Part shown: in pieces, positions 8,275 to 17,091 of the stretch
Position numbering within the stretch: the stretch's first letter is position 1
Layout of the letters: each line of letters begins with the position of its first letter
DNA from: Pyruvatibacter mobilis
GTDB lineage: Bacteria; Pseudomonadota; Alphaproteobacteria; CGMCC-115125
NCBI RefSeq assembly: GCF_012848855.1
Contig: NZ_CP051630.1
Span: forward strand, 3,017,501 to 3,081,500
Direction of reading: 5' to 3'
DNA length: 64,000 nt
Notes under the pieces: generated by a model
The model's database searches: none
What the model was told of the DNA's origin: nothing
What the model saw: the letters and a program-made list of their open reading frames with translations, nothing else
Position numbers and translations under genes: made by a program

Positions 8275-9279
8275 TCAGGCCTCGCGTTTGAAGGGCCGGG
8301 CGAGCAGGCCGCCAATGGCGTCGTCCACGCTGGCCTCGCCGGTGACGATGGCGGCGACCGCTTCGCAGATGGGCATTTCCACGTTGTGGCGGCGGGCCAG
8401 GGCCACCACGGCGGGGGCGGTGGCCACGCCCTCGGCAACGGTCACGCGCTCGGCGATGATCTCGGCCAGGTCGCGGCCTTCGCCCAGGGCTGCGCCCAGC
8501 GACATGTTGCGGCTTTGCCGGGAGCCGCAGGTGAGGATGAGGTCGCCGAGGCCGGAGAGCCCGCCGAGGGTCTCCGCCCGGGCACCGAGGGCGACGCCGA
8601 GGCGGGTGAGTTCGGCAAAGCCGCGGGCGGTCAGCGCGGCGGCGGCGGACGCGCCCAGCTTGCGTCCCTCGACAATGCCGCAGGCAATCGCCAGTACGTT
8701 CTTCACCGAGCCGCCAAGCTCCGCGCCGATAAGGTCGCTGGCGAGATAGGGCCGGAAGGCGGGGATGCCGATCGCCTCCACCAGCGCTTCGCCAAGCGCG
8801 TCATCGGCGCAGGCGAGGGTTACGGCAGTGGGCAGGCCGTTGGCCACGTCGGCGGCGAAGGACGGCCCGGACAGGACGGCGGGCACGGCCTCCGGCAGGG
8901 TCTCGGCCACCACCTCGGTCATCAGCTTGCCGGTGGCCTGCTCGATGCCCTTGGCGCAGATCGCAACCGGGGTGCCGGGTTTCACGTGGCGCGCCATGGA
9001 GCCGGTGACGCTGCGCAGGGCCTGGGCGGGGCAGACCAGCAGCAGGGCGTCATTGGCGGACACCGCGCTGAGATCCGTGGTCGCGCGGATCGACGTATCG
9101 AGCGGAATGCCGGGCAGATAAAGCTCGTTCAGGTGCTGCCGGTTGATGCTGTCGGCCACTTCCGGCTCATAGGCCCAGAGGGTGACTTTGCGTCCGGCGC
9201 GGGCGGCCACGGCAGCCAGGGCCGTGCCCCAGGCGCCGGCCCCGATGATGCCGATATGGGAGAGAGGCTTTTGGGCCAC
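8275..9279 (-). CDS. gpsA: NAD(P)H-dependent glycerol-3-phosphate dehydrogenase
   Basis: 334 aa from the GTG at 9279 ([19 protein letters not shown]). It reduces dihydroxyacetone phosphate to sn-glycerol-3-phosphate for phospholipid synthesis, in the cytoplasm. The nucleotide-binding GAGAWGT is at the N terminus. [18 protein letters not shown] and [18 protein letters not shown] are signature stretches, the latter with the catalytic lysine. A longer GTG start at 9330 is possible; I prefer 9279 because homologues begin a few residues before the Rossmann motif and AGGA lies upstream. Divergent from the TetR gene at 9355. Confidence 0.95.
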   Translation of the reverse strand: MAQKPLSHIGIIGAGAWGTALAAVAARAGRKVTLWAYEPEVADSINRQHLNELYLPGIPLDTSIRATTDLSAVSANDALLLVCPAQALRSVTGSMARHVKPGTPVAICAKGIEQATGKLMTEVVAETLPEAVPAVLSGPSFAADVANGLPTAVTLACADDALGEALVEAIGIPAFRPYLASDLIGAELGGSVKNVLAIACGIVEGRKLGASAAAALTARGFAELTRLGVALGARAETLGGLSGLGDLILTCGSRQSRNMSLGAALGEGRDLAEIIAERVTVAEGVATAPAVVALARRHNVEMPICEAVAAIVTGEASVDDAIGGLLARPFKREA

Positions 9280-9354
9280 TTTGTGATCAGTCCTGCGGTG
9301 TTGTGATTGAATGGTTCGTTGATTATTCACCCGCGGACCTTACACTCCCGCCCC

Positions 9355-9990
9355 ATGACAGAAAAAGACGATACCAGGGACTGCATACTGGAAGCGGCAC
9401 GGACGCGATTTCTCCATTACGGCTATGGCAAGACCACCATGGCGGAGATCGCGAAGGATTGCGACATGTCGCCCGGCAATCTCTATCGCTTCTTCGAAGG
9501 CAAGCTGGACCTGGCGGAGGCCATTGCCCGCAAGGCGGCGACCGAGACCATGGAAGAGCTGGCCCGCGCCGTCCGCGCGCCGGGCAAGACGGCCACCCAG
9601 GCCATGCGGGACTACCTGTTCGGCAAGCTGCGCATGACCTACACCAATCTCGAAAAAGACCCCAAGATCATCGAGCTGGCGCAGACCGTGTCGGCGGAGC
9701 GGCCGGATTTCTCCAACGACATGCTGGAGCAGGAGCGGGCGATCCTGATGGAGATCATCGCCAATGGGCGCGAGCTGGGCGAGTTCGCCACCAGCGACGT
9801 GGCCTTCACGGCGGAGATGATCCAGTCGGCCACCATGAAGTTCAGCTATCCGCAGCTGTGGTCGCGGCTGACGCTTGAAAATCTCGAGCGCGAACTGGCC
9901 GGCGTCTTTGACCTGGTGCTGGGCGGCCTGTGCCCGGACCGCAAGCTGTTTGCCGGCGGCGGCATGGCGCCAGATCGCCAGACCGCCTGA
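9355..9990 (+). CDS. TetR family transcriptional regulator
   Basis: 211 aa. The N-terminal helix-turn-helix is clear: DCILEAARTRFLHYGYGKTTMAEIAKDCDMSPGNLYRFFEGKLDL (residues 9-53). The C-terminal ligand domain is divergent. It is transcribed away from gpsA and toward two tiny membrane-protein genes. A near-perfect 30-bp palindrome lies 215 bases past its stop and is the best candidate operator. The regulator, operator, leader and tiny genes look like one module inserted between gpsA and tsaD. Ligand unknown. Confidence 0.9.
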   Translation: MTEKDDTRDCILEAARTRFLHYGYGKTTMAEIAKDCDMSPGNLYRFFEGKLDLAEAIARKAATETMEELARAVRAPGKTATQAMRDYLFGKLRMTYTNLEKDPKIIELAQTVSAERPDFSNDMLEQERAILMEIIANGRELGEFATSDVAFTAEMIQSATMKFSYPQLWSRLTLENLERELAGVFDLVLGGLCPDRKLFAGGGMAPDRQTA

Positions 9991-10204
9991 CCGGCCTCTT
10001 TACCCGTCCCGGACAGGGCATCTGCCTTAAAAAGAGTCACCTGCGTTTCATGGCGCAGGGTTGGGCATGGAAGGCTGCGGAAAAGCGCCTGAAAGCCCCG
10101 CTTTTTCGCATGTGAGCCATGCCGGTTCAAAAGCGGGCCTCCTGACAAATCCCGATTTTCTCAATCAGAACAAGCCATTAGCTCCTCTCTTGGACTCCGT
10201 CTAA

Positions 10205-10234
10205 ACAATGAACAATTTGCAAAATATTCATTGT
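10205..10234. promoter_or_regulatory. 30-bp palindromic operator (probable TetR site)
   Basis: Outer arms ACAATGAA/TTCATTGT are perfect and the inner TTTG/CAAA also pairs. Thirteen of fifteen half-site positions are complementary. The length and symmetry suit a TetR dimer-pair site, and the nearest regulator is the TetR gene at 9355-9990. Binding is inferred, not shown. Confidence 0.65.
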
Positions 10235-10243
10235 GACAGCCGG

Positions 10244-10331
10244 ACCCGTGCCCCATATCCCAGAAGCCGGACGGGGTCCGGTGGTGTCCAGGTCGGCCGG
10301 GATCAGCGGGATCCGGGGTCGGGGCACGGGT
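10244..10331 (+). promoter_or_regulatory. Structured 5' leader candidate
   Basis: An 11-bp perfect stem (10244-10254 with 10321-10331) encloses an inner hairpin CCGGAC-GGG-GTCCGG (10267-10281) and a weaker GGATC/GATCC hairpin near 10300-10315. The closing stem ends 10 bases before the GGAGGG ribosome-binding site (10341-10346) of the first tiny gene. It could be a cis-acting RNA structure; no known riboswitch class was recognised. Confidence 0.4.
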
Positions 10332-10353
10332 AAAGCTGCTGGAGGGCTATCCC

Positions 10354-10473
10354 ATGACTTACGCATCCCTGAGGCTTGCAAGCCCCGTCAGCCGGTATCT
10401 GCCGGCCCTCGCCGTCGCGGTCTATGCGGTGGCGCTGATTGCGGAAGTGATGACCCGTGGCGGTGCCGTCTGA
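10354..10473 (+). CDS. Tiny single-helix membrane protein (39 aa)
   Basis: A 39-codon gene starting MTYASLRLASPVSRY and ending MTRGGAV. It has one hydrophobic helix (YLPALAVAVYAVALIAEV, about residues 15-32) with arginines on both flanks. A GGAGGG site lies seven bases before the ATG, good support for so short an ORF. It is followed 72 bases later by a second tiny membrane ORF and then a strong terminator. No family recognised. It is not a light-harvesting polypeptide, as the helix has no histidine. Downstream of a structured leader and a palindromic operator. Confidence 0.6.
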   Translation: MTYASLRLASPVSRYLPALAVAVYAVALIAEVMTRGGAV

Positions 10474-10545
10474 CCGGCACCCCGAGGCCCGCGGGACATC
10501 CCGCCGGCAGCTGCTTTTTCGCGTGCGTGTGGATGGAGACGACCG

Positions 10546-10689
10546 ATGAGCAACGCAAGCAAGACTTCGACTGACCTGCCTGAGCTTCTGCCGGTTCCGC
10601 TGACCACCAAGATCGTGGTGTTCGCCGGGACGGTGATCATGGCCGGGTACACGGCGGCCCTGGTGTTCCAGGCAGCCGACATTTTCTGA
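10546..10689 (+). CDS. Tiny single-helix membrane protein (47 aa)
   Basis: 47 aa, MSNASKTSTDLPELLPVPL followed by one hydrophobic helix (KIVVFAGTVIMAGYTAALVF, about residues 22-41) and AADIF. GGAGA precedes the ATG by eight bases (ATGGAGACGACCG). The layout resembles the first tiny gene: short polar N terminus, one helix, almost no tail. The two may form a small membrane complex. No homologue recognised. Ends 125 bases before a strong intrinsic terminator. Confidence 0.6.
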   Translation: MSNASKTSTDLPELLPVPLTTKIVVFAGTVIMAGYTAALVFQAADIF

Positions 10690-10813
10690 TCGCATTCGGG
10701 TCCGGCGGCCCTGGTCCCCCTCCTCTCAGGGCCCGCCGCCGGGTCCGCACCCTCTTCCTCCCTTGGCCGATATGGGTCCTCATCCCCGGACCCCAGGCGA
10801 AGGGTTTCCGACT

Positions 10814-10848
10814 GGGGCCGTGCTTTCGGGTACGGCCCCATTTTTTTT
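10814..10848 (+). terminator. Intrinsic terminator after tiny membrane genes
   Basis: Perfect 8-bp stem GGGGCCGT/ACGGCCCC (10814-10821 and 10832-10839), 10-nt loop, then an A and eight T (10841-10848). A textbook rightward terminator placed between the tiny genes and the convergent tsaD. Confidence 0.9.
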
Positions 10849-10860
10849 GATCAGAAGAAC

Positions 10861-11952
10861 TCAGTCAGCGGTGAGATCCGCCAGCGGCCAGCGCGGGCGG
10901 GGGCTGGCGTCCAGCGTGTCGGTGGAGCCTATCGCCACCCGCTCGACACCGGCCCAGGCAATCATCGCCGCATTGTCGGTGCACAGCGCCATGGGCGGGG
11001 CGGTGAGGTCAAAGCCTTCCGCCTGCGCCAAAGTTTCAAGCCGCTCGCGCAGGGCTGCATTGGCCGCAACGCCGCCTGCCACAACGAAGGGGATGGGGTC
11101 TCCGGTTCCGGCTCGCTCCCGCATCATCCGCATGGCGTTGCGGGTGCGGTCCTCGATGGCGTCGGCCACCGCAAGCTGGAAAGAGGCTGCGGCGTCGGCG
11201 AGGTCTGTTTCCGTCAGCGGCACCAGCTTGGTCACGGTCTGGCGCAGGGCCGTCTTGAGCCCGGCAAAGGAAAAATCCGCACCCGGACGGCCCTTCATCG
11301 GGCGCGGCAGGTCAAAGCGCTTCGCATCGCCCTTGCGCGCCCATTTCTCCACATGCGGCCCGCCGGGATAACCCAGGCCCAAGAGTTTCGCCGTCTTGTC
11401 AAAGGCTTCGCCCACAGCGTCATCCAGCGTGGTGCCGAGCAGGGTGTAGTCCCCCACGCCGCGTGCCTCCAGCAGCTGGCAATGGCCGCCTGAGACCAGC
11501 AGCACCAGATAGGGAAATTGCGTGCCGCTGACGAGGCGGGCGGTCAGCGCGTGGGCTTCCAGATGGTTCACGGCCACGAAGGGTTTTTGCGCTGCAAAGG
11601 CCAGGGCCTTGCCGGTCACAAGCCCCACCATCAGCCCGCCGACCAGGCCGGGACCGGCGGTGGCGGCAATCGCGTCCACGTCGTTAAGGCCGAGGCCCGC
11701 TTCACGCAGGGCGGAGGCGATGAGCGAATCCAGATGGTCGATATGGGCGCGGGCGGCGATCTCCGGTACCACGCCGCCATAGGGTGCGTGCTCGTCGAAC
11801 TGGGACAGCACAAGGTTCGCGCGGATGGTGCCCGGCCGGCCCGGCACGCCCGACACAACAGCGGCGGCGGTCTCGTCGCAGCTGGTTTCAAGGCCCAGAA
11901 CGGTAATTTCGTGGCTCGATTGGTTGGTCATCTGGCGGTTTGTGCTATCCAT
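10861..11952 (-). CDS. tsaD: tRNA threonylcarbamoyladenosine synthase subunit TsaD
   Basis: 363 aa. TsaD transfers threonylcarbamoyl to A37 of ANN-decoding tRNAs, with TsaB/TsaE. Motifs: [15 protein letters not shown] at the N terminus, the metal-binding [16 protein letters not shown], and [13 protein letters not shown] near the C terminus. I start at the ATG at 11952 (MDSTNRQM) because GGAAG lies seven bases upstream; the ATG at 11931 ([15 protein letters not shown]) is the alternative. Reading the frame further upstream to 13689 crosses hemC/hemD on the other strand and is not coding. Divergent from hemC, 87 bases apart. Confidence 0.96.
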   Translation of the reverse strand: MDSTNRQMTNQSSHEITVLGLETSCDETAAAVVSGVPGRPGTIRANLVLSQFDEHAPYGGVVPEIAARAHIDHLDSLIASALREAGLGLNDVDAIAATAGPGLVGGLMVGLVTGKALAFAAQKPFVAVNHLEAHALTARLVSGTQFPYLVLLVSGGHCQLLEARGVGDYTLLGTTLDDAVGEAFDKTAKLLGLGYPGGPHVEKWARKGDAKRFDLPRPMKGRPGADFSFAGLKTALRQTVTKLVPLTETDLADAAASFQLAVADAIEDRTRNAMRMMRERAGTGDPIPFVVAGGVAANAALRERLETLAQAEGFDLTAPPMALCTDNAAMIAWAGVERVAIGSTDTLDASPRPRWPLADLTAD

Positions 11953-12039
11953 CGCGTCACTTCCGCCGGGGCCTGCCTTTATGGGCCCCGCGCGGAAACC
12001 GCGCATAAAGCACATAGAGCGTTGATCCGTCGAGGTTTC

Positions 12040-12987
12040 ATGTCCACCAGCTTCACCGCCACATCCCCCTTGCGCCTCGGCACGCGCGGCAGCCCGCTGG
12101 CGCTGGTGCAGGCCAATGAGGTGGCCGACCGGCTGATCGCCGTGCACGGGCTTGAGGCCGGGGCTGTGGAAATCGTGCCGATCAGCACCAAGGGCGACCG
12201 CGAGCAGTCGCGGCCCCTGTCGGAGATCGGTGGCAAGGGGCTGTTCGCGCTTGAGATCGAGGCCGCCCTGCGCAGCGGCGACATCCACATCGCCGTCCAC
12301 TCCATGAAAGACGTGGAAACCGTGGTGCCCGCAGAATTCGAGATCACCGCCATGCTGCCGCGCGAGGACACGCGCGATGTGTGGCTCAGCCCGGTGGCAG
12401 CCCATCCGCGCGATTTGCCGCAAGGGGCTGTCGTCGGCACCGCGTCGCTGCGGCGCGGGGCGCAGATCAAGGCCATGCGGCCTGACGTTGAGATCATCAA
12501 TTTCCGCGGCAATGTGCAGACGCGGATGGACAAGCTGGCGCGCGGCGAGGTGCAGGGCACCATGCTGGCACTGGCGGGCCTCAAGCGGCTGGGCCTTGAA
12601 GACAAGGCCACCTGCCTGCTTGAGCCGCCGGAGATGATCGCCGCCGTCGGCCAGGGCGCCATCGGCATCGAAACCCGCAAGGCCGACGACGACGTCCGCC
12701 ATCTTGTGGCAGCGCTCGATGACGCGGACACGCATCTCTGTGTGGCCTGCGAGCGCGCCATGCTGGCCGAGCTTGACGGCACCTGCCGCACGCCCATTGG
12801 CGGCCATGCGGTGCTGGTGGCCGATGATCTGGTGAAGCTCACCGCCGTATTGCTGGCGGAGGACGGGTCGCAGGTGTTCCGCTATGAGGGCGAGGCAGCA
12901 GCGGCGGATGCCCTTGCCATGGGCAAGGAGGCAGGCGCGAAGCTCAAGGCGGAAGCGGGCGAGGATTTCGTCGCCAACATGGCCTGA
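12040..12987 (+). CDS. hemC: Hydroxymethylbilane synthase (porphobilinogen deaminase)
   Basis: 315 aa, normal length. It condenses four porphobilinogen molecules to hydroxymethylbilane in tetrapyrrole synthesis. Motifs: [18 protein letters not shown] (start of domain 1), [22 protein letters not shown], and [15 protein letters not shown] with the cysteine that carries the dipyrromethane cofactor. First gene of a hemC-hemD run; hemD follows after 18 bases. The ATG at 12040 is chosen by family length. Confidence 0.97.
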   Translation: MSTSFTATSPLRLGTRGSPLALVQANEVADRLIAVHGLEAGAVEIVPISTKGDREQSRPLSEIGGKGLFALEIEAALRSGDIHIAVHSMKDVETVVPAEFEITAMLPREDTRDVWLSPVAAHPRDLPQGAVVGTASLRRGAQIKAMRPDVEIINFRGNVQTRMDKLARGEVQGTMLALAGLKRLGLEDKATCLLEPPEMIAAVGQGAIGIETRKADDDVRHLVAALDDADTHLCVACERAMLAELDGTCRTPIGGHAVLVADDLVKLTAVLLAEDGSQVFRYEGEAAAADALAMGKEAGAKLKAEAGEDFVANMA

Positions 12988-13005
12988 TCCTGACAGGTTT
13001 CCCCC

Positions 13006-13713
13006 ATGCGTCTCCTCATTACCCGGCCCGAGCCTGATGCCGCCCTGCTTGCGGACGAGCTGCGCGCGCGCGGCCATGAGGCGGTCATCGCGCCGCTGAT
13101 GGCCATCGCCCCGCGCCCCTTTGCGTTCGAGACGGAAGGGCTTGCGGGCGTGCTGTTCACCAGTGCCAATGGCGTCCGCGCCTTCGCCGAGATGATCGGC
13201 ACACCGCCCCGAGGCATCCCCGTTTATGCGGTGGGCCCGGCCAGTGCCGAGGCAGCGCGGGCGGCGGGCTGGGGTGAGGTGACGCCAGCGGGCGGTGACG
13301 TCCATTCCCTCGCGGCCCTGGTTGCTGATCGCGTTGCACCGGGGGCGGGCAGGCTCCTGCATCTGTCCGGCAAGGCGGCGGCGGGCGATCTCGCGGGTGA
13401 CTTGTCTGCCCGCGGCTATGATGTTGCGCGGGTCATCGCCTATGAGGCGCAGGCCGCCGATGCCCTGCCGGCGCTGGCAGCGGACGCTCTCAACGCCAAT
13501 CGTCTGGACGGGGTGCTTCTGTTCTCCCCGCGCACGGCCCGGCTTTATGCCGAGCTGGTCGCGGCGGCGGGGCTGTCGGATGCTGCGGGCAGCGTCACGG
13601 CCTATTGCCTGTCGCAGGCGGTGGCAGACGCGCTCGGCGGCCTGTCCCGGACGCCCAAAAAGGTCGCGTCCGCCCCGGAAACTGGCCAACTCCTTGCCTT
13701 GTTGTCGCCCTGA
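13006..13713 (+). CDS. hemD: Uroporphyrinogen-III synthase
   Basis: 235 aa. It cyclises hydroxymethylbilane with inversion of ring D. The family is poorly conserved, but [32 protein letters not shown] at the start, [31 protein letters not shown] and [16 protein letters not shown] are all typical. The position directly after hemC strengthens the call. It is followed by the Mic60-like gene, a common alphaproteobacterial order. Confidence 0.93.
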   Translation: MRLLITRPEPDAALLADELRARGHEAVIAPLMAIAPRPFAFETEGLAGVLFTSANGVRAFAEMIGTPPRGIPVYAVGPASAEAARAAGWGEVTPAGGDVHSLAALVADRVAPGAGRLLHLSGKAAAGDLAGDLSARGYDVARVIAYEAQAADALPALAADALNANRLDGVLLFSPRTARLYAELVAAAGLSDAAGSVTAYCLSQAVADALGGLSRTPKKVASAPETGQLLALLSP

Positions 13714-13808
13714 CGGAAGGCTACCTTCATATCTCCTTTCCGTGATCGGTCAGGCTTGGCCAGAAAAGACCGGCCGGGCCCGGCCAGAACAAGAATGCGT
13801 GCGCGTCC

Positions 13809-15308
13809 ATGAGCAGCAATGACACCCCCGACACCCCGACCTCCCCGGAAGCTGAGCCTTCAGGCGACGACAAGCGCAAGGCGCGGGTGATCGACGGCAC
13901 GGCGGAAGACGTGACGGACAAGCCGGCGGACGATACGGCCCCGGCACCTGCTAATGGCGGCTCCGGCCGCGGCATGGCGGTGGCGGCCTCCATCGGCGCG
14001 TTCTTCATCGGCGCGGCGGTGCTGACCGGCGTCTTCTGGCAGGCGGGTCTTCTCAACACGACGGCCCTCACCGGCGGCGGGCTGACCGGCGGCACGGTGA
14101 GCGGGCCGGTTGCCAGCGGCGACGTGGCGGGGCGTCTTGACGCGGCCGACACGCGGATCGCCGCGCTGCTGCGCGATGTCGAGCGCCTGGGCGGTGAACT
14201 GCGCAGCGCCCAGGAGGCGCGCACCGCGCTTGAGGGCAGGCTTGCGGATGTCCAGGCCCAGCTTGCCGCGGCCACCGGCGAAGACGCTGAGAAGCTGGCC
14301 AGCGCCGACGACCTCAACGCCGCCCTGCGCCTCATTACTGAAATCGACGGCAGGCTTGCGGATGCCGAAGCAGGCGTCGCGGTGGCTGAGACAGCCGTCC
14401 AGCCGGACCAGATCGAAGCCCTGCAGGCGGTGATTGCCCAGCTTGAAGAGCGCGTGGCCGAGGCCGAGGCGACCATCGTCAACGCCCAGGCCGCCGAGCG
14501 GCGGGTGGCCGCCATGGAGGCAGGCGTTGCCGCCATCGGTGCGCAGCAGACCACGCAGGCAACGGAACTCGGCACCGTGCGCAGCCAGATCGGCGCGCTG
14601 AGTGCCCGTGCGGAAGCGGTCCGCGACACGATCGCGGCCACCGACAGCAGGCTCGACGCCCAGGCGCAGGCTGATGCGGATTTCGAGGCCCGTCTTGCCA
14701 AGGTGGAAGGCCGGATCGACCAGCCGGAAGCAGCCCGCCGTGCCGCCCTCGGCATTGCGCTGGCAAGTCTTGCGGGCGCTGTCAGCGAGGGCGACGCCTT
14801 CGAGGTTGAGCTCGAGGCGGTCGCGGCCCTTGCTCCGGATGCGGAGGAAGTGACGGCGCTTGAAAGCCATGCCGCGCGCGGGGTCAAGGACGCCGCCCGG
14901 CTGCAGCAGGATTTCCAGCCCGTGGCACGCGCGGCGCTGCGGGCGCAGGCCGCAGGCGAAGCCGACGGGTTCTGGGACCGGCTTGCGGGCAATGCCCTGT
15001 CGGTCGTCACCGTGCGCCAGACAGGCGCGCTTGAGGGGGACGGGCTTGAAGCGCGGCTCGCCCGGATTGACCTTGCCCTCGGCAAGGCGGATGTGGCCGC
15101 TGCGGTGGACGAGGCAGAAGCCATTGACGGGGCGGCAGCAAGGGAGCTTGCCTCCTGGCTGGACGATGCCCGCGCCCGCGCCCAGGCGGACCGGCTGGTG
15201 GCGGAGATGCGCGCGGCGCTTCTCTCTGACCTGGCGCAGACCCATGCGCCGGGCAGGGCATCCGCAAATGCTCCGTCAACGGATGACGGGGAAGGCCAGG
15301 CACAATGA
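13809..15308 (+). CDS. Mitofilin/Mic60-like inner-membrane protein
   Basis: 499 aa. A polar N terminus (about 55 residues) is followed by one transmembrane helix (GMAVAASIGAFFIGAAVLTGVFW, about residues 55-77). A long Ala/Glu/Arg-rich region predicted as coiled coil follows (about 105-320). The C-terminal part (FWDRLAGNALSVVTVRQTG... LDDARARAQADRLVAEM) resembles the mitofilin domain of alphaproteobacterial Mic60. Such proteins shape intracytoplasmic membranes or contact the outer membrane. It overlaps the HemY-like gene by ATGA, and the hemC-hemD-mic60-hemY order is known in this class. Signature identity rests on architecture and context. Confidence 0.82.
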   Translation: MSSNDTPDTPTSPEAEPSGDDKRKARVIDGTAEDVTDKPADDTAPAPANGGSGRGMAVAASIGAFFIGAAVLTGVFWQAGLLNTTALTGGGLTGGTVSGPVASGDVAGRLDAADTRIAALLRDVERLGGELRSAQEARTALEGRLADVQAQLAAATGEDAEKLASADDLNAALRLITEIDGRLADAEAGVAVAETAVQPDQIEALQAVIAQLEERVAEAEATIVNAQAAERRVAAMEAGVAAIGAQQTTQATELGTVRSQIGALSARAEAVRDTIAATDSRLDAQAQADADFEARLAKVEGRIDQPEAARRAALGIALASLAGAVSEGDAFEVELEAVAALAPDAEEVTALESHAARGVKDAARLQQDFQPVARAALRAQAAGEADGFWDRLAGNALSVVTVRQTGALEGDGLEARLARIDLALGKADVAAAVDEAEAIDGAAARELASWLDDARARAQADRLVAEMRAALLSDLAQTHAPGRASANAPSTDDGEGQAQ

Positions 15309-17056
15309 TCCGGGGCTTGTGGTACTTTCTCATCGTTGCCGTCATCGCGGCCGTCACGGCGGGCATTGCCAGCGCGCCGGGCGAGATTGTCGCGACCGTG
15401 GGCGATACGCAGATCGCCCTGAGCGTGGCTGCGGCGCTCGGTCTGGTGGCGCTGCTCATCGGCCTTGCGATCTTCTCCGAGCGGATCATCAGCTTCGTCC
15501 TGCACGGGCCGGGCAATGTGGTGAATTTCTGGCGCACCCGGAAGGAAGTGCGCGGCTATGAAGCCCTGTCGCGCGGCCTTCTGGCGGTTGCGTCCGGCGA
15601 TGGGCAGTCAGCGCTGACCTATGCGCACAAGGCCGACAAGCTGCTCGACAAGCCGGCGCTGACGCTGCTGCTGTCGGCCCAGGCGGCCAAGCTTGCAGGC
15701 GACGAGGCTGAAAGCGGCCGCGCCTTCCGCGCCATGCTGGCCGCACCCGAGACCCACGCGCTGGCGCTCAAGGGCCTTTACGAGCACGCCATGGTGGCGG
15801 GTGATCTTGAGCAGGCGCACACCCATGCGGCCCGCGCGCTTGATGCCTCCCCCGCCACGCCCTGGGCCTTTGAAGGCAAGTTCGCCATCGAGGCGCGGCA
15901 GGAAAACTATGCAGCTGCGCTTGAGACCCTCGACAAGGCACTCGGCCAGGGCCTTCTGGAGCGCACCGATGCCCGCCGCCGCCGGGCGGTGCTGCTGACG
16001 GGCCTGGCGCAGCAGGAAGCCGCCCGCATCGCCGAGCCGCAGGGCCCGCGCGATGAAGAGGATCTGCCCGAGGGCGGCGGCAAGAGCGTGGCCGCGATCC
16101 GCGCCCAGGCCCTGCGCCATGCCATCGAGGCGCGCGATCTTGCGCCTGATCTCGTGCCGGCTGCCGCTCTGGCGGCGCGGCTTGTCTTCGAGGACGGGCG
16201 GGCCCGGCGGGCGCAGAAGATCATCGAGGATGGCTGGGCGCGGGCACCGCATCCGGAGCTGGCCGGTGTGTTCATGAACCTGTTCCCGGACGAGGCAGCG
16301 GAGCAGCGCTACAAGCGCGCCCGGGTGCTGGCGTCCCGCAACCCGGACCATGTGGAAAGCCGCGTGCTGGTGGCGCGCTCAGCCATTGCCGCGCGCCGTT
16401 TTGATGACGCGCGCGCGCAGCTTGCCTCCTATGCGGAGCCGTTTCCCACGCGGCGCATCTGCCTCTTGATGGCGGAGATTTCCGAAGGCATGGGCGATAT
16501 GGGCGGTACCCGTGAATGGCTGTCGCGCTCGGTCAAGGCCCCGGCGGATGCCCAGTGGGTGGCCGATGGCTACCGCACACCGGACTGGTCGCCGGTGGTG
16601 CCCACGACAGGTGCTTTCGACCGGCTTGAATGGCGCGCGCCGACGGATGCGGTGATGCCCGCGCGGGTCTCCTCCACCGAGGAAGCCATGGCGCAGATGG
16701 GTGAGGCCGTCGTGCTGCCCGCGCCCGTGCCGGCCGCCCCCGAGCCCAGGGTCGTGTCCCCGGTTGCCCCCGCCGTTGATGCGCCGATGGACCGCAAGAC
16801 CACCTCCCCGGCAGTTGCGCCTGCGGCACCTGTGGCGCCTGCGGCCCCGGCACCCATGAAGGCCGCGCCTGCTGCGGCGGCGTCCTCCGCGCCCGTATCA
16901 CCGTCTGCCCCGGTTTCGTCTGCCCCGGGGGCGGTTCCGGCCCAGGCGGCTGTCCTCGACGATATCCATGAAGAGATTGATTTCATGCCCCGGCGGCCTG
17001 ATGATCCCGGTCCGGATGCATTTGACGAGGACGACGAGCGGCGCAGCTCCTGGTAG
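15305..17056 (+). CDS. HemY-like TPR membrane protein
   Basis: 583 aa. Two N-terminal transmembrane helices (LWYFLIVAVIAAVTAGIA and LSVAAALGLVALLIGLAIF) precede the HemY_N-type region, with EVRGYEALSRGLLAVASGDGQSALTYAHKADKLL, then TPR-like repeats to about residue 410. The last 150 residues are Pro/Ala-rich, low-complexity and acidic at the end, longer than usual. HemY-type proteins sit in heme operons but their role is unclear; this is not the HemY protoporphyrinogen oxidase of Firmicutes. The start overlaps the Mic60-like stop, so expression is coupled. Confidence 0.88.
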   Translation: MIRGLWYFLIVAVIAAVTAGIASAPGEIVATVGDTQIALSVAAALGLVALLIGLAIFSERIISFVLHGPGNVVNFWRTRKEVRGYEALSRGLLAVASGDGQSALTYAHKADKLLDKPALTLLLSAQAAKLAGDEAESGRAFRAMLAAPETHALALKGLYEHAMVAGDLEQAHTHAARALDASPATPWAFEGKFAIEARQENYAAALETLDKALGQGLLERTDARRRRAVLLTGLAQQEAARIAEPQGPRDEEDLPEGGGKSVAAIRAQALRHAIEARDLAPDLVPAAALAARLVFEDGRARRAQKIIEDGWARAPHPELAGVFMNLFPDEAAEQRYKRARVLASRNPDHVESRVLVARSAIAARRFDDARAQLASYAEPFPTRRICLLMAEISEGMGDMGGTREWLSRSVKAPADAQWVADGYRTPDWSPVVPTTGAFDRLEWRAPTDAVMPARVSSTEEAMAQMGEAVVLPAPVPAAPEPRVVSPVAPAVDAPMDRKTTSPAVAPAAPVAPAAPAPMKAAPAAAASSAPVSPSAPVSSAPGAVPAQAAVLDDIHEEIDFMPRRPDDPGPDAFDEDDERRSSW

Positions 17057-17091
17057 CAGCGCGTCCCCGTTCGTCCGCGAAGGGGGACAGC

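Larger units (their letters stand above)
9991..10353. other. Regulatory intergenic region before tiny membrane genes
   Basis: About 360 bases without a protein gene. It holds an AT-rich 30-bp palindrome (10205-10234) and then a GC-rich segment that can fold (10244-10331). No -35/-10 pair could be assigned with confidence; the AT-rich palindrome itself is the likeliest promoter zone. Confidence 0.6.

Noticed and set aside
10354-10689. Tiny membrane ORFs as light-harvesting polypeptides
   Set aside because: The helices lack the histidine that binds bacteriochlorophyll, and no photosynthesis genes are near.
11953-13689. Leftward ORF extension making a 942-residue tsaD product
   Set aside because: The extra part is antisense to hemC and hemD, both well supported, and shows no domain. 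High-GC DNA commonly gives such shadow frames. TsaD has a proper start at 11952.
15305-17056. HemY as protoporphyrinogen oxidase
   Set aside because: No FAD-binding motif. The protein is a membrane TPR protein of the proteobacterial HemY type.
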